From the NCBI GenBank assembly GCA_049999725.1, contig JBNGIS010000002.1, forward strand, positions 271,864-322,706: DNA of 50,843 nucleotides. The letters are read 5' to 3'. A program made the translations under genes and the position numbers. The notes beneath the pieces are model-generated. The model saw only the letters and a list, made by a program, of their open reading frames with translations, had not been told where the DNA came from and did no database searches. Below, in pieces: positions 32,935 to 44,318 of this stretch (positions are counted from its first letter, which is position 1; each line of letters opens with the position of its first letter). Origin of the DNA: Haplomitrium mnioides (Eukaryota; Marchantiophyta; Haplomitriopsida; Calobryales).

Positions 32935-33760
32935 ATGGAGAATCAAGAAGCAAAGATTCAAGCGATGCAACAACAAATTGAATATCTTTCTTGCATTTTA
33001 GAAGTTCAAATGTAAATGGAAAAAATGGCACATTTTCAAGAAGAAGAAAGTCATGTGTGGTTTCCCAAACCAAAATCATATGATGGGAAAGATGGTTTCT
33101 GATGCATATGAGAATTTCTTGTTTGATTACAAGCAATATTTTGAGGCTACAAACATCAAAGAGGATAGTGGAAGAAGTCTATTTGTTGCAAGTCAATTGG
33201 AAGGAGTGGCAAAAACTTGGTGGAGATATCAAATTGAGTAGGCTCACTGTGGGTTTGTTGCTTCAATTGCTTCTTGGCAAGAGTTTAAAAAAGCAATGAA
33301 TTTAAGATTTAGGAATCTAAATGCTCCAAAGGTAGTGGAAGATCAATTGTGAGAATTGAAGCGACTTGGTGTTGTGAGGAGCTTTGCTACGCAATTTTAG
33401 AATATCATTATGCAAATTTCTGATATGGGCAAGAGAGAAGCTTTAGATTGGTTTGTTCAAAGATTGAAGCCTCAGACTAAAATGGAAGTGACAATGAAAT
33501 AGCCCTCTCAACTAAAAGAAGCAATGCGCATGACTGAACAATACAACTCACTTCTATCGACCAAAGCTAGATCATGTCCACAAGTCTTACCAAATGCTTG
33601 TGTGCCACCAAATAAGGTTGTTTCTATGGAGTTTGATGCAACGCAAAGAGTGGCACTCATCGATGTAAAGCATCAACATCTACGCCAAAGTAGAGGATGT
33701 TTTTATTATTGAAAACTAAGTCATATGATTGCAAATTGCCCATGTGAGCAAGGTTGACTA
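32935..33760 (+). pseudogene. Chromovirus E gag remnant
   Basis: ATG at 32935 opens MENQEAKIQAMQQQIEYLSC, then a stop. The gag core is read in other frames: FLFDYKQYFEA and QLEGVAKTWWRYQ at 33110-33240. The zinc knuckle at about 33690-33750 shows FYY.KLSHMIANCP with disrupted cysteines. Frameshifts are frequent. Confidence 0.78.
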
Positions 33761-33899
33761 TGCGCTCTTGTTCAAGCAACAATTGTTGAAGAAGAAAGTC
33801 AGAGAAAGGATAGACCTTAGTAAAAATAATCGAGCAATTTACTAATAGCTTGATTGGTTTCAATTGAAAAAAAAGCTTGACAAGAATTCAAAACAACGT

Positions 33900-35115
33900 A
33901 TTTCACCTAGACAGTATGTTTGATGAACAAACCTGTAGAATGTTGGTAGATTATGGAAGCTCTAAAAAATTTTATGTCACTACATTTTGCAAATAAAATC
34001 AAAGCTAACCTTTGCCTATCAAGAGAAGTTTTGTGACTAAGGCCAATGGCCAAAAACATGAGGTGTTTTATCTATACAAGCCATTTCTTCTAAGGATTGG
34101 CAAAGAGAATGAGTAATCTATGGATTTTGTATATAGTATGACATTATTTTGGGTCGACCTTGGCTTGAAGATTGATCCGCTTAAGTTATTGGAAAAAACA
34201 AAAAATTCAAGCTACTTTATAAAGAAGGCAATTTCTTTTGAGGCATTCAACACCATTGGTGACGAGGTCCAAATGGGTTGAGCATAATGCTCTAATGGAA
34301 AAAGAGTTGCATGTTTATGATGTATGGATCAAGCTTATCGTGGGCTTGAATAAAGAGGGAGGGAAATCTGTACCGAACTCAATGATTGATGGTATTTTGA
34401 AGGAGCTATCGTAGATGTTTCCAAATGATTTGCCAAAAGGGTTATCAGATGATGGCGGAATGCTCTTTCCAATTGAGTTGATATGAGGAAGTACTTCTTA
34501 TAATCAACCTATATGTCAGCTATCACCAAAAGAGTCGGGGAAGCTTTGCAAGATGTTGACGATCTTGAGAAAGATTTCATTCAATGTAGTACTTTGCTTT
34601 GGGGAGAACCAATATTCTTTGTACAAAAAAAGATGGTGGAATTTGTCTTTCTATTGATTATTGTCGATTTGAACAATCAAACAATAAAGAATGCTTGTTT
34701 GCTACTATTTATTGATGATTTTTTGGATCAATTAGGTGGTGCGCAATTTTTTCACAAGTTGGATCTTTGCAGTGGCTATTTGAAAATTACTATCAAGCCA
34801 AGTGATATGTCAAAAACAACTTTTCGTAAGAGGTATAGACATTTTAAGTAGAAGGTCTTTACATTTGGTCTCACTAATGCTCCGACCACATTTGTGGATA
34901 AAATGCATCAAATTTTCATGGGTTTTTGGATAGGTCAATTTTGGTATTATTGGATGATATTCCTATTTTTAGTCAAACTGAAGTTGAGCATCGTGATACT
35001 TCAAAAAACATTTTGCAAAGGTTGCGCAATTGGAGGTTTTATTGCAAGAGATCCAAGTGCAAATTTTGGAAGCAAGAGGTAGCTTGCCTAGAGCACAAGG
35101 TGTCTATGGATGGTA
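33900..35115 (+). pseudogene. Chromovirus E protease and reverse transcriptase remnant
   Basis: The protease active-site region near 33935-33990 (CRMLVDYGSS) lacks the DSG serine. Reverse transcriptase is read from 34513: KLDLCSGYLKITIKPSDMSKT in pieces, then FGLTNAP and the catalytic LLDD at 34947-34958, keeping both aspartates. KCKFWKQEVACLEHKVS follows. The element then skips to a sequence homologous to C near 23420, losing RNase H. Confidence 0.8.
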
Positions 35116-36400
35116 TCACAAGCTATTGTTACAAGCAATCTATTTGAAAAATATGACAAGTTGCCATTATCGATGAAAATATCAATTGCAACTCTTTGAT
35201 ATCAAGCAGGAGTACAAGCGTGGAAGTTTCCACACCATTTTTGATGCATTGTCAGGAGGCCGTATCATCGAGTGAATACAGTGGAGGTGGTTAACAATAG
35301 TATATTACATTTAGATGATGCAACTAGAAAATGTTATAGCCAAAAACTATAAGAATATGTTTTTTTAGTCTTGTTTAGGCATGATTGGTTGTCAAAGATG
35401 GTAAATACAATTTTTTTTCCATTTGAGATGGTGTTCTCTATTGAAACCATCAAATATATGCTCCACAAGACAAAACAATTTGAATGACTTGTTTACAAGA
35501 AGCGCATGACATTCCCATCTCATGGCATCTTGGAGTAGATAAAACTACAAAGTTGTTGCATTGCACTTGGTGGTGGCTTAACTTGGCTCAAGATCTTCAT
35601 GGTTTTGTTTGTTTGTATGAAAGTTATCAACAAAACAAAGCTTCAAATCAAAAAATAGCGAGCCTTCTTCAGCCACTACCAATTCCTACTGCTCATTGGG
35701 AACATGTAAGTTTGGATCTTATCACTTCACTTGATATGCAACTAGCAACTATGCATTGGAGGTTTATTGCCATTGTGGTGTTTGAGGACAAGCTCAACAA
35801 GTAGATTCATTTTGCACTGATGATAGATATAGTAGATGCTTCACAATTGGAAAAATTTTACTTTTAAATGATCCTCCGTCATCATGAAATGCCCAAAGTT
35901 TTAATATCTGATACGGTTTCATGTTTCACTGGAAATTTTTGGCGATAGTTGTTCCAACTTTTAGAAACCAAACTCTCTATGTCTATTGTTTATCATCCTT
36001 AAATAGATGGGCAAATAGAGTGTGCTCATTGCACTATAGAAGATTTGCTTTGCGCATTTATCAATGTTCATCACACCGATTAGAATAGTTTCTTATTGGC
36101 TATGGAGTTTGCCTACAACAACTCAAAACAAGAAAGTACTAGGTTTTCTCCTTTATTTCTTAATTTACATCAACACCCTCTTGTTTTCCATGGTTTTCTT
36201 TCTTCTTTCTTCTTCCAATGTTCCAAGTATTTCTAGATTTTTGTCTTGTTTATCTTCTTATTTGCAAGATGCTTGCAATCATCTTACTGTTGCTCAAAAT
36301 TGGCCCCAAAAAAAATGTTGATAACAGTAGTCACGATTTCTTTTATGCTTTATGTGACTAAGTTGTGTTTTCTACTCACGATCTTCCATTGTTTTTAGAT
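35116..36400 (+). pseudogene. Chromovirus E integrase remnant
   Basis: The zinc finger is recognisable in LGVDKTTKLLHCTWW and CLYESYQQNK (35530-35645), where the second cysteine is tyrosine. The core has SLDLITS (about 35710) and, in another frame, a MPKVLISD block (about 35890). The later part (36060-36320) matches the C-terminal integrase of C. Multiple stops. Confidence 0.78.
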
Positions 36401-36579
36401 ACTTAAAGTTCATAAGCTATCTCTTACTTGGATTGGTCTTTTCTTTATTTCTTAAGTTATATCTCCCGTTTCTTGTAAATTGGATCTTTCTCTTCATATG
36501 AAAATTCATCTTATATTAAATATCTCTAAACTTAAACCTTTTGTTTCTAGTCCATTTTCTTTTCCAAATCATGTTCAAT

Positions 36580-36780
36580 TTCCTTTTTTGGCTATTGTTC
36601 TTGATGATCATGAAGAATTTGAAATGAAACTTATTTTAGAAAAAAGATTTATAAAACAATGGCAACATCTACAAGTTCAATACAAGGTTTTGTGAAAAGG
36701 CCATCCACTTAATGATCCTACTTAGGAACCTTATTCAAACCCTAAGAATGCTCAAAAGGGTATTCAAATATTTGAAAGTG
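36580..36780 (+). pseudogene. Chromovirus E chromodomain remnant
   Basis: The reading EFEMKLILEKRF is followed by the chromodomain signature QYKVL*KGHPLNDPT*EP (about 36676-36735). Both asterisks are stop codons standing where the family has tryptophan. NPKNAQKGIQIFE closes the domain. Such C-terminal chromodomains define chromoviruses and are thought to direct integration toward particular chromatin. None is left in element C. Confidence 0.75.
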
Positions 36781-36822
36781 GCGGCAATGAAAAGAACTTC
36801 ATCAATTAGAAGGCAAATATTA

Positions 36823-37240
36823 TGTAATAGTACAAGCTTATTGTTATGCTATATAAAAGAAAATAGAGAAAAGCAAAGGAAGTAGTAGATGGTCACTTTG
36901 AGGTTTGATTTGAGATAAGATTACTTGTTTTCAAAGTTACTTTGAGAGTTTTAGGGTTGAAATTAGAAGTGATTTATAAGTGATCAATTTTAAGGTTGAA
37001 ATTAGAAGTGACTTGTAAGTGAAGAAAGAGGGATGACACCTTCTTCTCTTAGATAAATAGAAGAGCTTCATAGCTCCACTTCTCATTATGGAGTTCTTCT
37101 CAATTCAGTTTGGCTCTTTGGTTACTTGGCTTTGTCTAGCACTCTTGGATTTTATTTGCCTATTAACCTTGAGTTGTATAACTCTATTAGAGTTATCTTA
37201 AAGTTGTTACTCATTTGAAAGTTCTTTGAGTTCTTTTACA
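36823..37240 (+). repeat. Chromovirus E 3' LTR (418 bp)
   Basis: Starts TGTAATAGTACAAGC and ends TTTTACA. The TATA box is decayed to AGATAAATA. Pairs with the 5' LTR. Confidence 0.88.
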
Positions 37241-37245
37241 ATGGA

Positions 37246-38280
37246 TACATGGTGTAAGTGATCGCCTAGAAGAAATCTTCCGTGTTTAAGTATGCTATAG
37301 GAGATGACAAATGGGAAGCTACAATAATAGAAGAATGGAAGCTCTTCACAAAAACCAGACTTGAGAGCTCGTCAACTTATCTGAAGGGAAGAAAACCATT
37401 GGATGCAAATGGGTCTACAAATTGAAGACGAGTGAGGATGGCAATATAAGCAGGTTCAAGGCGAAGTTAGTAGCCAATGGATGTGCCCACATTCTTGGGA
37501 ATGACTTTGAGGATATTTTCAGCCATGTAGAAAGGATGACAACTATTCAGACACTCATTACATTGGCTACATCAAAAAGTGATTTTTACAACAAATGGAC
37601 GTGAAAAATGTATTTTTGCATGGAGAGCTTGAAGAGGAGGTGTACATGATACAGCCACATGGCTATGTTAATTTGGAGCATTCGGATCAGATATGCGAGC
37701 AAGGCAAAGCCCTGTATGGGTTGAAGCAAACACCTCAAGCATGGTCTAACAAAGATAGGCGAATATCTTGTTTCTTGCATGCTATTTTTTGTATGTAAAG
37801 AAAATGGAGAAAGGTATTATGCTCATTCTCATTTATGTTGATGATCTCATTATGACAAGAGGGAGTGAGGAAGATATTGTTGAAGTTAAAAAAAAAATTG
37901 CTACAACAGAAATTTGATATGAATGATCTTGGTGAGATGAGACATTTTCTTTGCACCGAGGTGATTAGAACATAGCAAGGAATCTGGATGATAAAGAGGT
38001 AGTATGCTTTGGATATGCTGGCTAGATTTGGCATGATAAGTTGCAAACCAATTGCAACTTCCTTAGATCAAAATACCAAACTAATCGGTCATGAGGTAGA
38101 GCTGATTGAGGATCCAACAGGGTTCAAGCAGATGATAGAAGGCCTGATGTACATCACCATCACTAGACAAGATCTAAGTTATGTTGTAGGTCTTGTAAGT
38201 CAATTTATGCAGGTACCAAGGAAGCCACATTTGAATGTAGTGCGCGAAATCTACACTTCAGTATGGGGTTTTTATGATAG
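37246..38280 (+). pseudogene. Element D reverse transcriptase remnant
   Basis: Begins directly after the E insertion. IGCKWVYKLKTSEDGNISRFKA (split as CKWVYKLK and SEDGNISRFKA), then [20 protein letters not shown] (37595-37654), [15 protein letters not shown] and the catalytic YVDD at 37834-37845. The MNDLGEMRHFL block follows. Frameshifts occur near 37770 and 37890. Confidence 0.82.
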
Positions 38281-38765
38281 CAACAACAAATTTCAACTTG
38301 CTGGTTTCACAAATGCAGATTGGGCAGGAAGTGCCAATGACATGAGATCCATAAGTTGTTTTTTGTTTTGTTTGAAAGTGCTAGAATCGCTTGGAGCAAT
38401 AAGAAACAACCCATTTCTGCTTTCTCAAGTATGAAGGTTGAGTATAGGAGGAAGTCATGGCCATATATGAGGCAATGTGGTTTTTAAAAGGTATTGCAAG
38501 ACTTGGATATCACAATGGAGGCACAAGTGAAGGTTCCTTGCCACAATATCAAATGCATTCAATAGGCCAACAATCAAGTTTTTCATGCTTGTCTAAAGCA
38601 TATTGAAATGTATTATCACTTTGTGAGAGAGAAGGTGTTGGCCATGGTGGTTGATTTGCAGTATGTCAGCACTGAAGAGCAGCTTGCTAATATTTCTACA
38701 AAGGCATTGGGAGCCAAAAAGTTGCAAGAATTCAGGAAGCAACTTGGTGTACAGGCATTGAGTTC
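38281..38765 (+). pseudogene. Element D RNase H remnant
   Basis: FQLAGFTNADWAGSANDMRS (38289-38350) is the RNase H start. The C-terminus at 38608-38765 reads VSTEEQLANISTKALGAKKLQEF, as in other copia elements. A frame change occurs near 38430. Confidence 0.82.
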
Positions 38766-38774
38766 AAGGGGGAA
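38766..38774 (+). promoter_or_regulatory. Element D polypurine tract
   Basis: AAGGGGGAA directly precedes the 3' LTR. Confidence 0.8.
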
Positions 38775-38988
38775 TATTGAATTTTCATGCTCTAATAGGT
38801 TGCCAAGCTGATCTTGCAGCCCCTTAGTTTAGTTAAGGCTAGCTAAGTATATGGGGCAGATCTGGAGTTGCGCATAGACACTCCTCTACTTGTTGTCTTT
38901 TTTAGGCCATTGAGCCCTTGTAAATGTACAAAGACTTTCCCCACCCTCTGTGTATGCGATTCGTGTGTCCAAGAGCAGTGTTTGATTT
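38775..38988 (+). repeat. Element D 3' LTR
   Basis: Starts TATTGAATTTTCATGC and matches the B LTR in its first half ('gccaagctgat..gcagcc', 'ttagtttagttaaggcta', 'tatggggcagat'). It diverges more in the second half. The end is placed near 'gtgtttgatt'. Confidence 0.75.
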
Positions 38989-39900
38989 TTTAAAGAGACC
39001 ATATAGGTGGATTCTAGTTCATTTCTTTTCTTGATTCTAATTCAATGAAAATAAAACTCATTCAAAAAGCAACATCAAGCTATTCAATCAAGATGATAAA
39101 GAAGATAAAAAATAGAAGATTATTTATGAGACTTCAAATCTCCTTACATTGGAAATTGTAAGAAGCAACCAAACAATTGGTTGGTATTGTTACCCAAATT
39201 TCTCAAACTTGATGTCTTTAGATGGCACAAAAAGAAAAGGGCGAAAATCTTGAGTCATAAATAACTTTGATAAAAATCTTGATAGATGAGTTTCTTCTAA
39301 CAAAGAACTATGAGAAACTTCTTTAAGAGTAACCGCGCTTGAAGTAAGGTAAGGAAGAAAAAATGCACAAAAATTTTGAGAAGGTAGACTACTTAGAGAC
39401 ACAATTTTAAAATGTATTGAGAAAAAAATGGTAAGGATGTGAGTTCTTTAATGGTGGGAATTACAAAAATATTGGCAAAGCATTTTATTTGAGAGTTAAA
39501 ACCTCATATTCGAACAAAGGTAAAATATGAAAAACTAACTACATGAGCATAGTTCTTACAAATTGCTTTGAAGATAGAGAAGATCTCAAAGAAAAAAAAA
39601 AGGCTATAATGTTAATGGTGGTTGCACCACCAATAGTGATGGTAGTAGCTCCTCCGCTAATAGCTCTATTCCACTAATGAAATGAGGTGTTGACGTTGAC
39701 TGAATGGTTAAAGAAAATGTGTTTAAATTTTGTGCATGTTTTAGAAAGAAAAGTCGGCCTAAACCTATGGACGAGGGCCAAATTAATGCAGCAAAGCAAC
39801 TTAGAGAGAACATCACATGTTTTGGATGTGAAAGAGCACATTTTATATGAAATTACCTAAATCGAAAGAATTGTGCCAATGGAAATAGTAGATGAAGAGG
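38989..39900 (+). pseudogene. Element F gag remnant (Ty3/gypsy-like)
   Basis: Plus-strand readings give a LVGIVTQISQT block, KAFYLRVKTSYSNKGKI (about 39480-39530), a serine/asparagine-rich linker (about 39620-39680) and a knuckle-like CFGCERAHF at 39818-39844, then a stop. The frame changes several times. The 5' end and any 5' LTR are not recognisable. Assignment to gypsy rests mainly on the protease and reverse transcriptase that follow. Confidence 0.6.
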
Positions 39901-41225
39901 TGTGAATCAAGCTCATAAGAGTGTAGTTGTCTCAATAGATGTTGAAAAAGTTCCTCATAATGAGTTAGAATGGAGTTCAACAGATCAACAAGTGAACTTG
40001 TTTATTCATGAAAGAAAACTAGCATGAGTAGTTTAGGAGACTATAAGGTTCAAACCATCACTAAGCAAAGAAAAAAACCACAATGGAGATGTGAGCAAGA
40101 AGCTAAGTAAGCCAAGAATACAATTGGGGATGGAAGAATTCTTTGTTTCAAAACATCAAAAGAAGTATAGTATGGTGGAAGATATTGGGAAATCGCAAGC
40201 CCAAATCACGGTGGGACAATTGGTGGCAATGAATCCTACGTTATGAAAAGAGTTCCATAGAAGATTGAACACCAAATAGCTTCCAAAGAAAAAGAAGGTC
40301 TCGACCAACAACTGCTACATGAATGATATAGAAATAGCGATATCTACAAAAGCCCCCAAAATAAATGTCATATACAAATGGTATGTTGCTCCTAAAGTAT
40401 TTTTGGATAGAGGTTCACCGATGAATGCAATATACAAAGATTTGATGAAGAAGTTGGGCATGAAAATCACAAGATCTTTGGGGTTTGCAGTGAGTATGAT
40501 AAATAAGTCAAGGGTGAATCCACTTGAGATAAGTGAGAAGTTACCAATCATGGTCATGATTGGTACCTTCTCACTTATCTTGATTTTGTTTCAAAGTTTT
40601 GAAGGAGTTTACCTATCATATGTTGTTTGGAAGGCCATGGATAAATAACATGAAGAATACTAACAGATGGCAAAAGAACTATATCACAATTGGACCAAAA
40701 ACCAATGGATAGTAGAAGTGATAAAACAAGTGGCTCAAATTTTAATTGGAAAGCTTATCCAAAGCAATGGCAGATGAACCCTCCAATTGTAGAGTTTTTT
40801 AAAGCTAAGATAGACAAACTAACGTATGTGGGGTTCATCTATGAGGCAAAAAACTCAAAATAAGCTTCTCCTATTGTTGTTGTGAAAAATAAAAATGGTA
40901 AGCTTTAATTTTTTGTGGATAAGAAAAAGTTGAATGTTGTTGCAGAAAAGGATTATCATTTGTTTCCTTTCATTGATAAGATTATTTGAAGAAGTCACGA
41001 GACATGAATGGTATTCATCATGTACAATCAAATTAAAATTGCATTTGGACATAAATAATTGACAACATTCACTAATTCTTAGGGTAGTTTTGCTTTTGGA
41101 GTTGTGCATTTTGGTTTATGCAATACGTATTTGACTTTTCAACAATTTACAATCAAAATATTTGATACTTTCTTGGGGAAGTTTGTGAGGGACTTTGTTA
41201 ATGGATTTTGCATATAGTGGAGGTA
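39901..41225 (+). pseudogene. Element F protease and reverse transcriptase remnant
   Basis: The 109-codon frame at 40319-40648 holds a retropepsin-like active site, VFLDRGSPMNAIY (D at 40406; the family usually has D-S/G-G-S). Reverse transcriptase blocks follow, broken by stops: ASPIVVVKNKNGKL (about 40861-40905), a VDKKKLNVV block, a FGVVHFGLCNTYLTFQQF block (about 41095-41150) and FVRDFVNGFCI at the catalytic box, where FVDD has become FVNG. The sequence stops resembling pol at about 41225. No RNase H or integrase follows. Confidence 0.7.
40527..40580. repeat. Near-perfect 26-bp palindrome
   Basis: Arms of 26 bp (agataagtgagaag... and ...cttctcacttatct) match at 25 positions around a 2-base centre. 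It lies inside the protease frame of F. Confidence 0.85.
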
Positions 41226-41479
41226 AACAAATTATTAATTTTGCTGCTATGAACAAGGACATGCAACTCAGCAACTCAAAACAATATCTTTTTTTGGCAA
41301 ATTTTTTTCAAATTCAAAACCCAAAGAAAATGAGAGTATTTTTCCTACAAAAAAACTTTTACAAGTTTTTTTTAGTTCATTTTGGCAATTTTAACAAGCT
41401 TGATAGATTGAAATGAAATATTTGTATGCAAAATTGAATGATATTTTTAGTTTTTTGTGAAAATGTTGAAAACTTCAAA
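41226..41479. other. AT-rich stretch, nothing recognised
   Basis: Lies between the F reverse transcriptase and repeat R1. The short open frame 41195-41416 is phenylalanine- and lysine-rich and looks incidental. Confidence 0.4.
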
Positions 41480-42010
41480 GTCAATGAAAAGTCCAAAGAT
41501 AGTGTTTTGTTTTCACAAAAATTAGGAATTTGGGTAGAATACATTTCAAAGCCATAAATTTCAAAAAAATGTAAAAATTACGTCATTTTGAAATAAGTTT
41601 TGATGCACAAACTTCATGTAGGTATAGAGATGATGCCACTACAAACATTTTTTTTTGAAAAATAGACACAAAACTTGGAGAAAAGCCCAAGCAGGCAAGA
41701 AGTCAAAGGATCAATTTGGAGTCCCAAGGCAAAAAAGCTTCAAAAACCAAATCTTGGAGGGAGTTGGGAGCTCTATTTTGGAATCCAACCAAGACAATGG
41801 CTTGTAAATTTGTTTCAAAATCCATGCGCGCAAAGGGTTAAGTAGTGATGTTTTACAAAAGTTAAGCAATACCAAAACACTTGAAATTCAAAAATCGATG
41901 TGTGCAAATAAGTCAATACTAGAGGAACAAAACAAGTAGTGGATTTAGGAGTTCACATTGGAGCCTAAACCTGCAGAGTGTTCTAAGTTTTGGATCACAG
42001 TCCCTACAAA
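41480..42010. repeat. Long direct repeat R1, right copy
   Basis: Aligns with 1-500 in the same orientation. It includes only about two 37-bp units (about 41930-42010) against about 15 in the left copy, so the array expanded in one copy or contracted in the other. Confidence 0.75.
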
Positions 42011-42599
42011 TAAAATGAACAACTGCTACTTTGAACGAGATACAACTACTAAGTTCATGTTTGATTTCCCATTGAAGATTTGTTTTTCAAATATGAACTT
42101 CAAAAATCATTTTTCTTTATCGTTGTGAATTTTTTTATCAAAATAAATTTATTGAGATACTTATTGTATTTTGGAAAAAACTTTATTCTCAATATTTGGC
42201 AAACAAATAAAATAAAAGTATTGTATTATAGTGAGATAAACAAACTAAAGAGAATATTGAAAAAGCATGTTAAACTTAAGTTGCTATATTCTAGTGTTTT
42301 CTTATAATTTTTTGAAGACTTTCAAGATACAAAATCCTAAAACATTTTATATTAAAAAATTCAAAAAAAGACGATGTTGCAATAGACACTAATATATAAA
42401 TCAATAATCTGGTAAGATATGCTTTGAACTTATATTTACTTACAGAAAAGATTAAGAAAATCAAGAGGAGCTACTCTTGCATAGACTTAGGTTTTATACA
42501 ACTTTTTTCATCAACCATCTAACAAATGATTTATACAAAAGCCTTAGGTTTTATACAAATGTTTTCAAGATATGTGAGCTTTAAGTCTGCATTATTTGT
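42011..42599. other. AT-rich stretch, nothing recognised
   Basis: The 75-codon frame at 42080-42307 is phenylalanine/lysine-rich, as expected from AT-rich DNA. No repeat or domain seen. Confidence 0.4.
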
Positions 42600-43400
42600 C
42601 GATGATACCCAACTTCATATGAAGATTGTAAATTGAAGAGCTTCATGTTCTGCTTCTTCTCCTTTTTCTAGTAGCCAACAGTCCAATACTCGTGGGCGTA
42701 TGCAATTCAGGGACCACATGAATGATATATATTGGTTTTATCTATGTAGTAATCAAAACAAACAAATAAAGAAAATCAAAGTAGAAACAAAATTTACTAA
42801 AAGAGAAAAAAAAACCAGCATATAGCTTATGAGATGACATGGTCAATTGCACAACAAACTTCCAAAAGTGCATATGTGACAATGCCAAATTGTTGTGAAG
42901 AATGAATAATGACAAACAGCCTAAAATCTGAAGTGGTAGTTGTCCCAAAAGAGGTAGTGACACCAAGTGCTTGAAGTCATCATACCTACAATCCTTAAGG
43001 TTGCAATCGTAAGGAATGTTAACAATTTCTAAGGTGAAACTTCTTAGTTTCACCAAATCCTTTAACTGTCTTGCATTGGACTCATAGTAGACTTGATAAT
43101 ATGCTATGTTGAGTCTATCAATATATGACTACAAATTTGCATCATGTTCATCAGTCATTCTTTCAACAAGAGGGACAATAGCTTCATTTTGTAGCCTCAA
43201 CTTCAACTCTCTAGCTTTCTGACAATGGAGCGGAAAGACAAGAGGGTAGAAGACCAAGGTTAGGGTTTGGTCTTAGTCATCTATGACTTCTTTAGCTTCA
43301 TGTCTCTTTCTTCCTTTTGCAGCTGCCTTCAACATTTTAGCAAACTGACTTTTGAATATTTTATCACTTTTGAAAAAACAAGGGAGACTTTATTAGAAGA
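42600..43400 (-). pseudogene. Fossil H, downstream coding block
   Basis: Minus-strand reading gives KARELKLRLQNEAIVPLVER (about 43218-43159), then a stop, SYIDRLNIAYYQVYYESNAR, and the continuation into the 104-codon open frame at 43056-42742 with VKLRSFTLEIVNIPYDCN. The heptad-like leucine/glutamate pattern suggests a helical segment. A basic RKRRRSR cluster occurs near 42660 in another frame. I recognise no family. Confidence 0.4.
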
Positions 43401-43464
43401 AAACTTAGAAACTAAAAAAAACAAGGTGCAAAGAATAAAGAGTTAATGCATGTATGAATTGAGG

Positions 43465-43800
43465 AGTCCTTGCTTGAATTGAATTAAGAGTCCATATGCA
43501 AATGGACTTAAAAGTCTACATATGCATTGACTTTAGAGTATGTGGAAGGTAGGACTCTGAAGTCACTGCGCAAATAAAAGACTAGTCTATGTGACCATAG
43601 ACTAAAGAGTCCACGCATGGACTCTAGAGTCTATGAGCGCAAGGACTCTACAGTCTTTGTGACTCAAAAGTCCATGCATGCATAGACTCTTTGGTCTAGA
43701 CATGCAAGGTCTCTAGAGTCCAGACACACATGGACTTTGCTGAGTTCTTCCTCTTTTTTTGCATCCCAAAGTCTATGCGCGCATGAACTCAAACTCTACA
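43465..43800. repeat. 24-bp palindromic tandem array, H array 1
   Basis: Units starting 'agtcc/agtct' fall at 43465, 43489, 43513, 43537, 43561, 43584, 43608, 43628, 43652, 43669, 43693 and 43717, mostly 24 bp apart. A further 'agtctatgcgcgcatgaact' lies near 43771. Each unit approaches the perfect palindrome AGTCCATGCGCGCATGGACT plus a 4-bp spacer. Confidence 0.88.
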
Positions 43801-43809
43801 AAGAGATTT

Positions 43810-44310
43810 CTTTAGAAATAATAGAAAGATGGATTTTTCACCTCCTCTCACAAACCACAAAAAACCTCAAAACAAAAAGATTTAATCATCACCACCAAAA
43901 CCTTATATCTCTCCAACTCTTGAGACATCTCATCAATTGAAAGCTCTTTGACTTCCACTCTTTTCAAAAAAGAATTTTTATTTCATCGGAAAGATCCTTA
44001 AGAGATCTCCAAGCTGTCCACTTCATGTCTTCTAATATGAGTGAACCTTTTGCCTTGGACTTCTGGCCTTTCACCAGGTTCTTCTCCCACATCAAAAATA
44101 TGTTGTGTTGCAACTCTTAGAGCTATCCACTTTGGAACACAAGCTGGAACCAGGTGTTTTGAGAAGTCACAATCTTCTCAAGAGTTGATTCCAAAGTCTC
44201 CGACACTAACTCTCTTTCTAATTTTTAGGATGTTGTCATCTTGCTCTCCATAAATCGTTGATGCCAATATTCATCCTTTTGAATTGATTTTCATCCATTG
44301 AAAAAAAGTA
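43810..44310 (-). pseudogene. Fossil H, weak coding block
   Basis: One minus-strand frame is largely open: LASTIYGEQDDNILKIRKR, then SVGDFGINS, a stop, EDCDFSKHLVPACVPKWIAL, then RVATQHIFLMWEKNLVKGQK. It could be exonic sequence of the same fossil or chance. No domain recognised. Confidence 0.3.
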
Positions 44311-44318
44311 TACCTCAA

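Larger units (their letters stand above)
32482..37240 (+). mobile_element. Element E: Ty3/gypsy chromovirus nested in element D
   Basis: LTRs of 421 and 418 bp, a primer site and a near-match duplication. Gag, protease, reverse transcriptase, integrase and a chromodomain occur in order. It lacks about 400 bp that cover RNase H in C (junction near 35115). Unlike C it retains the integrase tail and chromodomain. It interrupts the copia pol at nearly the same place as C does in B. Confidence 0.88.
30490..38988 (+). mobile_element. Element D: Ty1/copia copy of the B family, 5'-truncated
   Basis: Similarity to B starts within the gag C-terminal part (B position about 17860) right after a T-run, so the 5' LTR, leader and most of gag are absent. 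The order of the remainder is zinc knuckle, protease, integrase, [chromovirus E], reverse transcriptase, RNase H, polypurine tract and 3' LTR. No duplication can be read because one end is missing. B and D share the family but carry different disabling changes. Confidence 0.85.

Noticed and set aside
42742-43056. 104-codon hydrophobic frame as a membrane protein gene
   Set aside because: The hydrophobic second half appears only after a probable frame change. The first half continues an upstream coding block and an alternative frame reads more hydrophilic.
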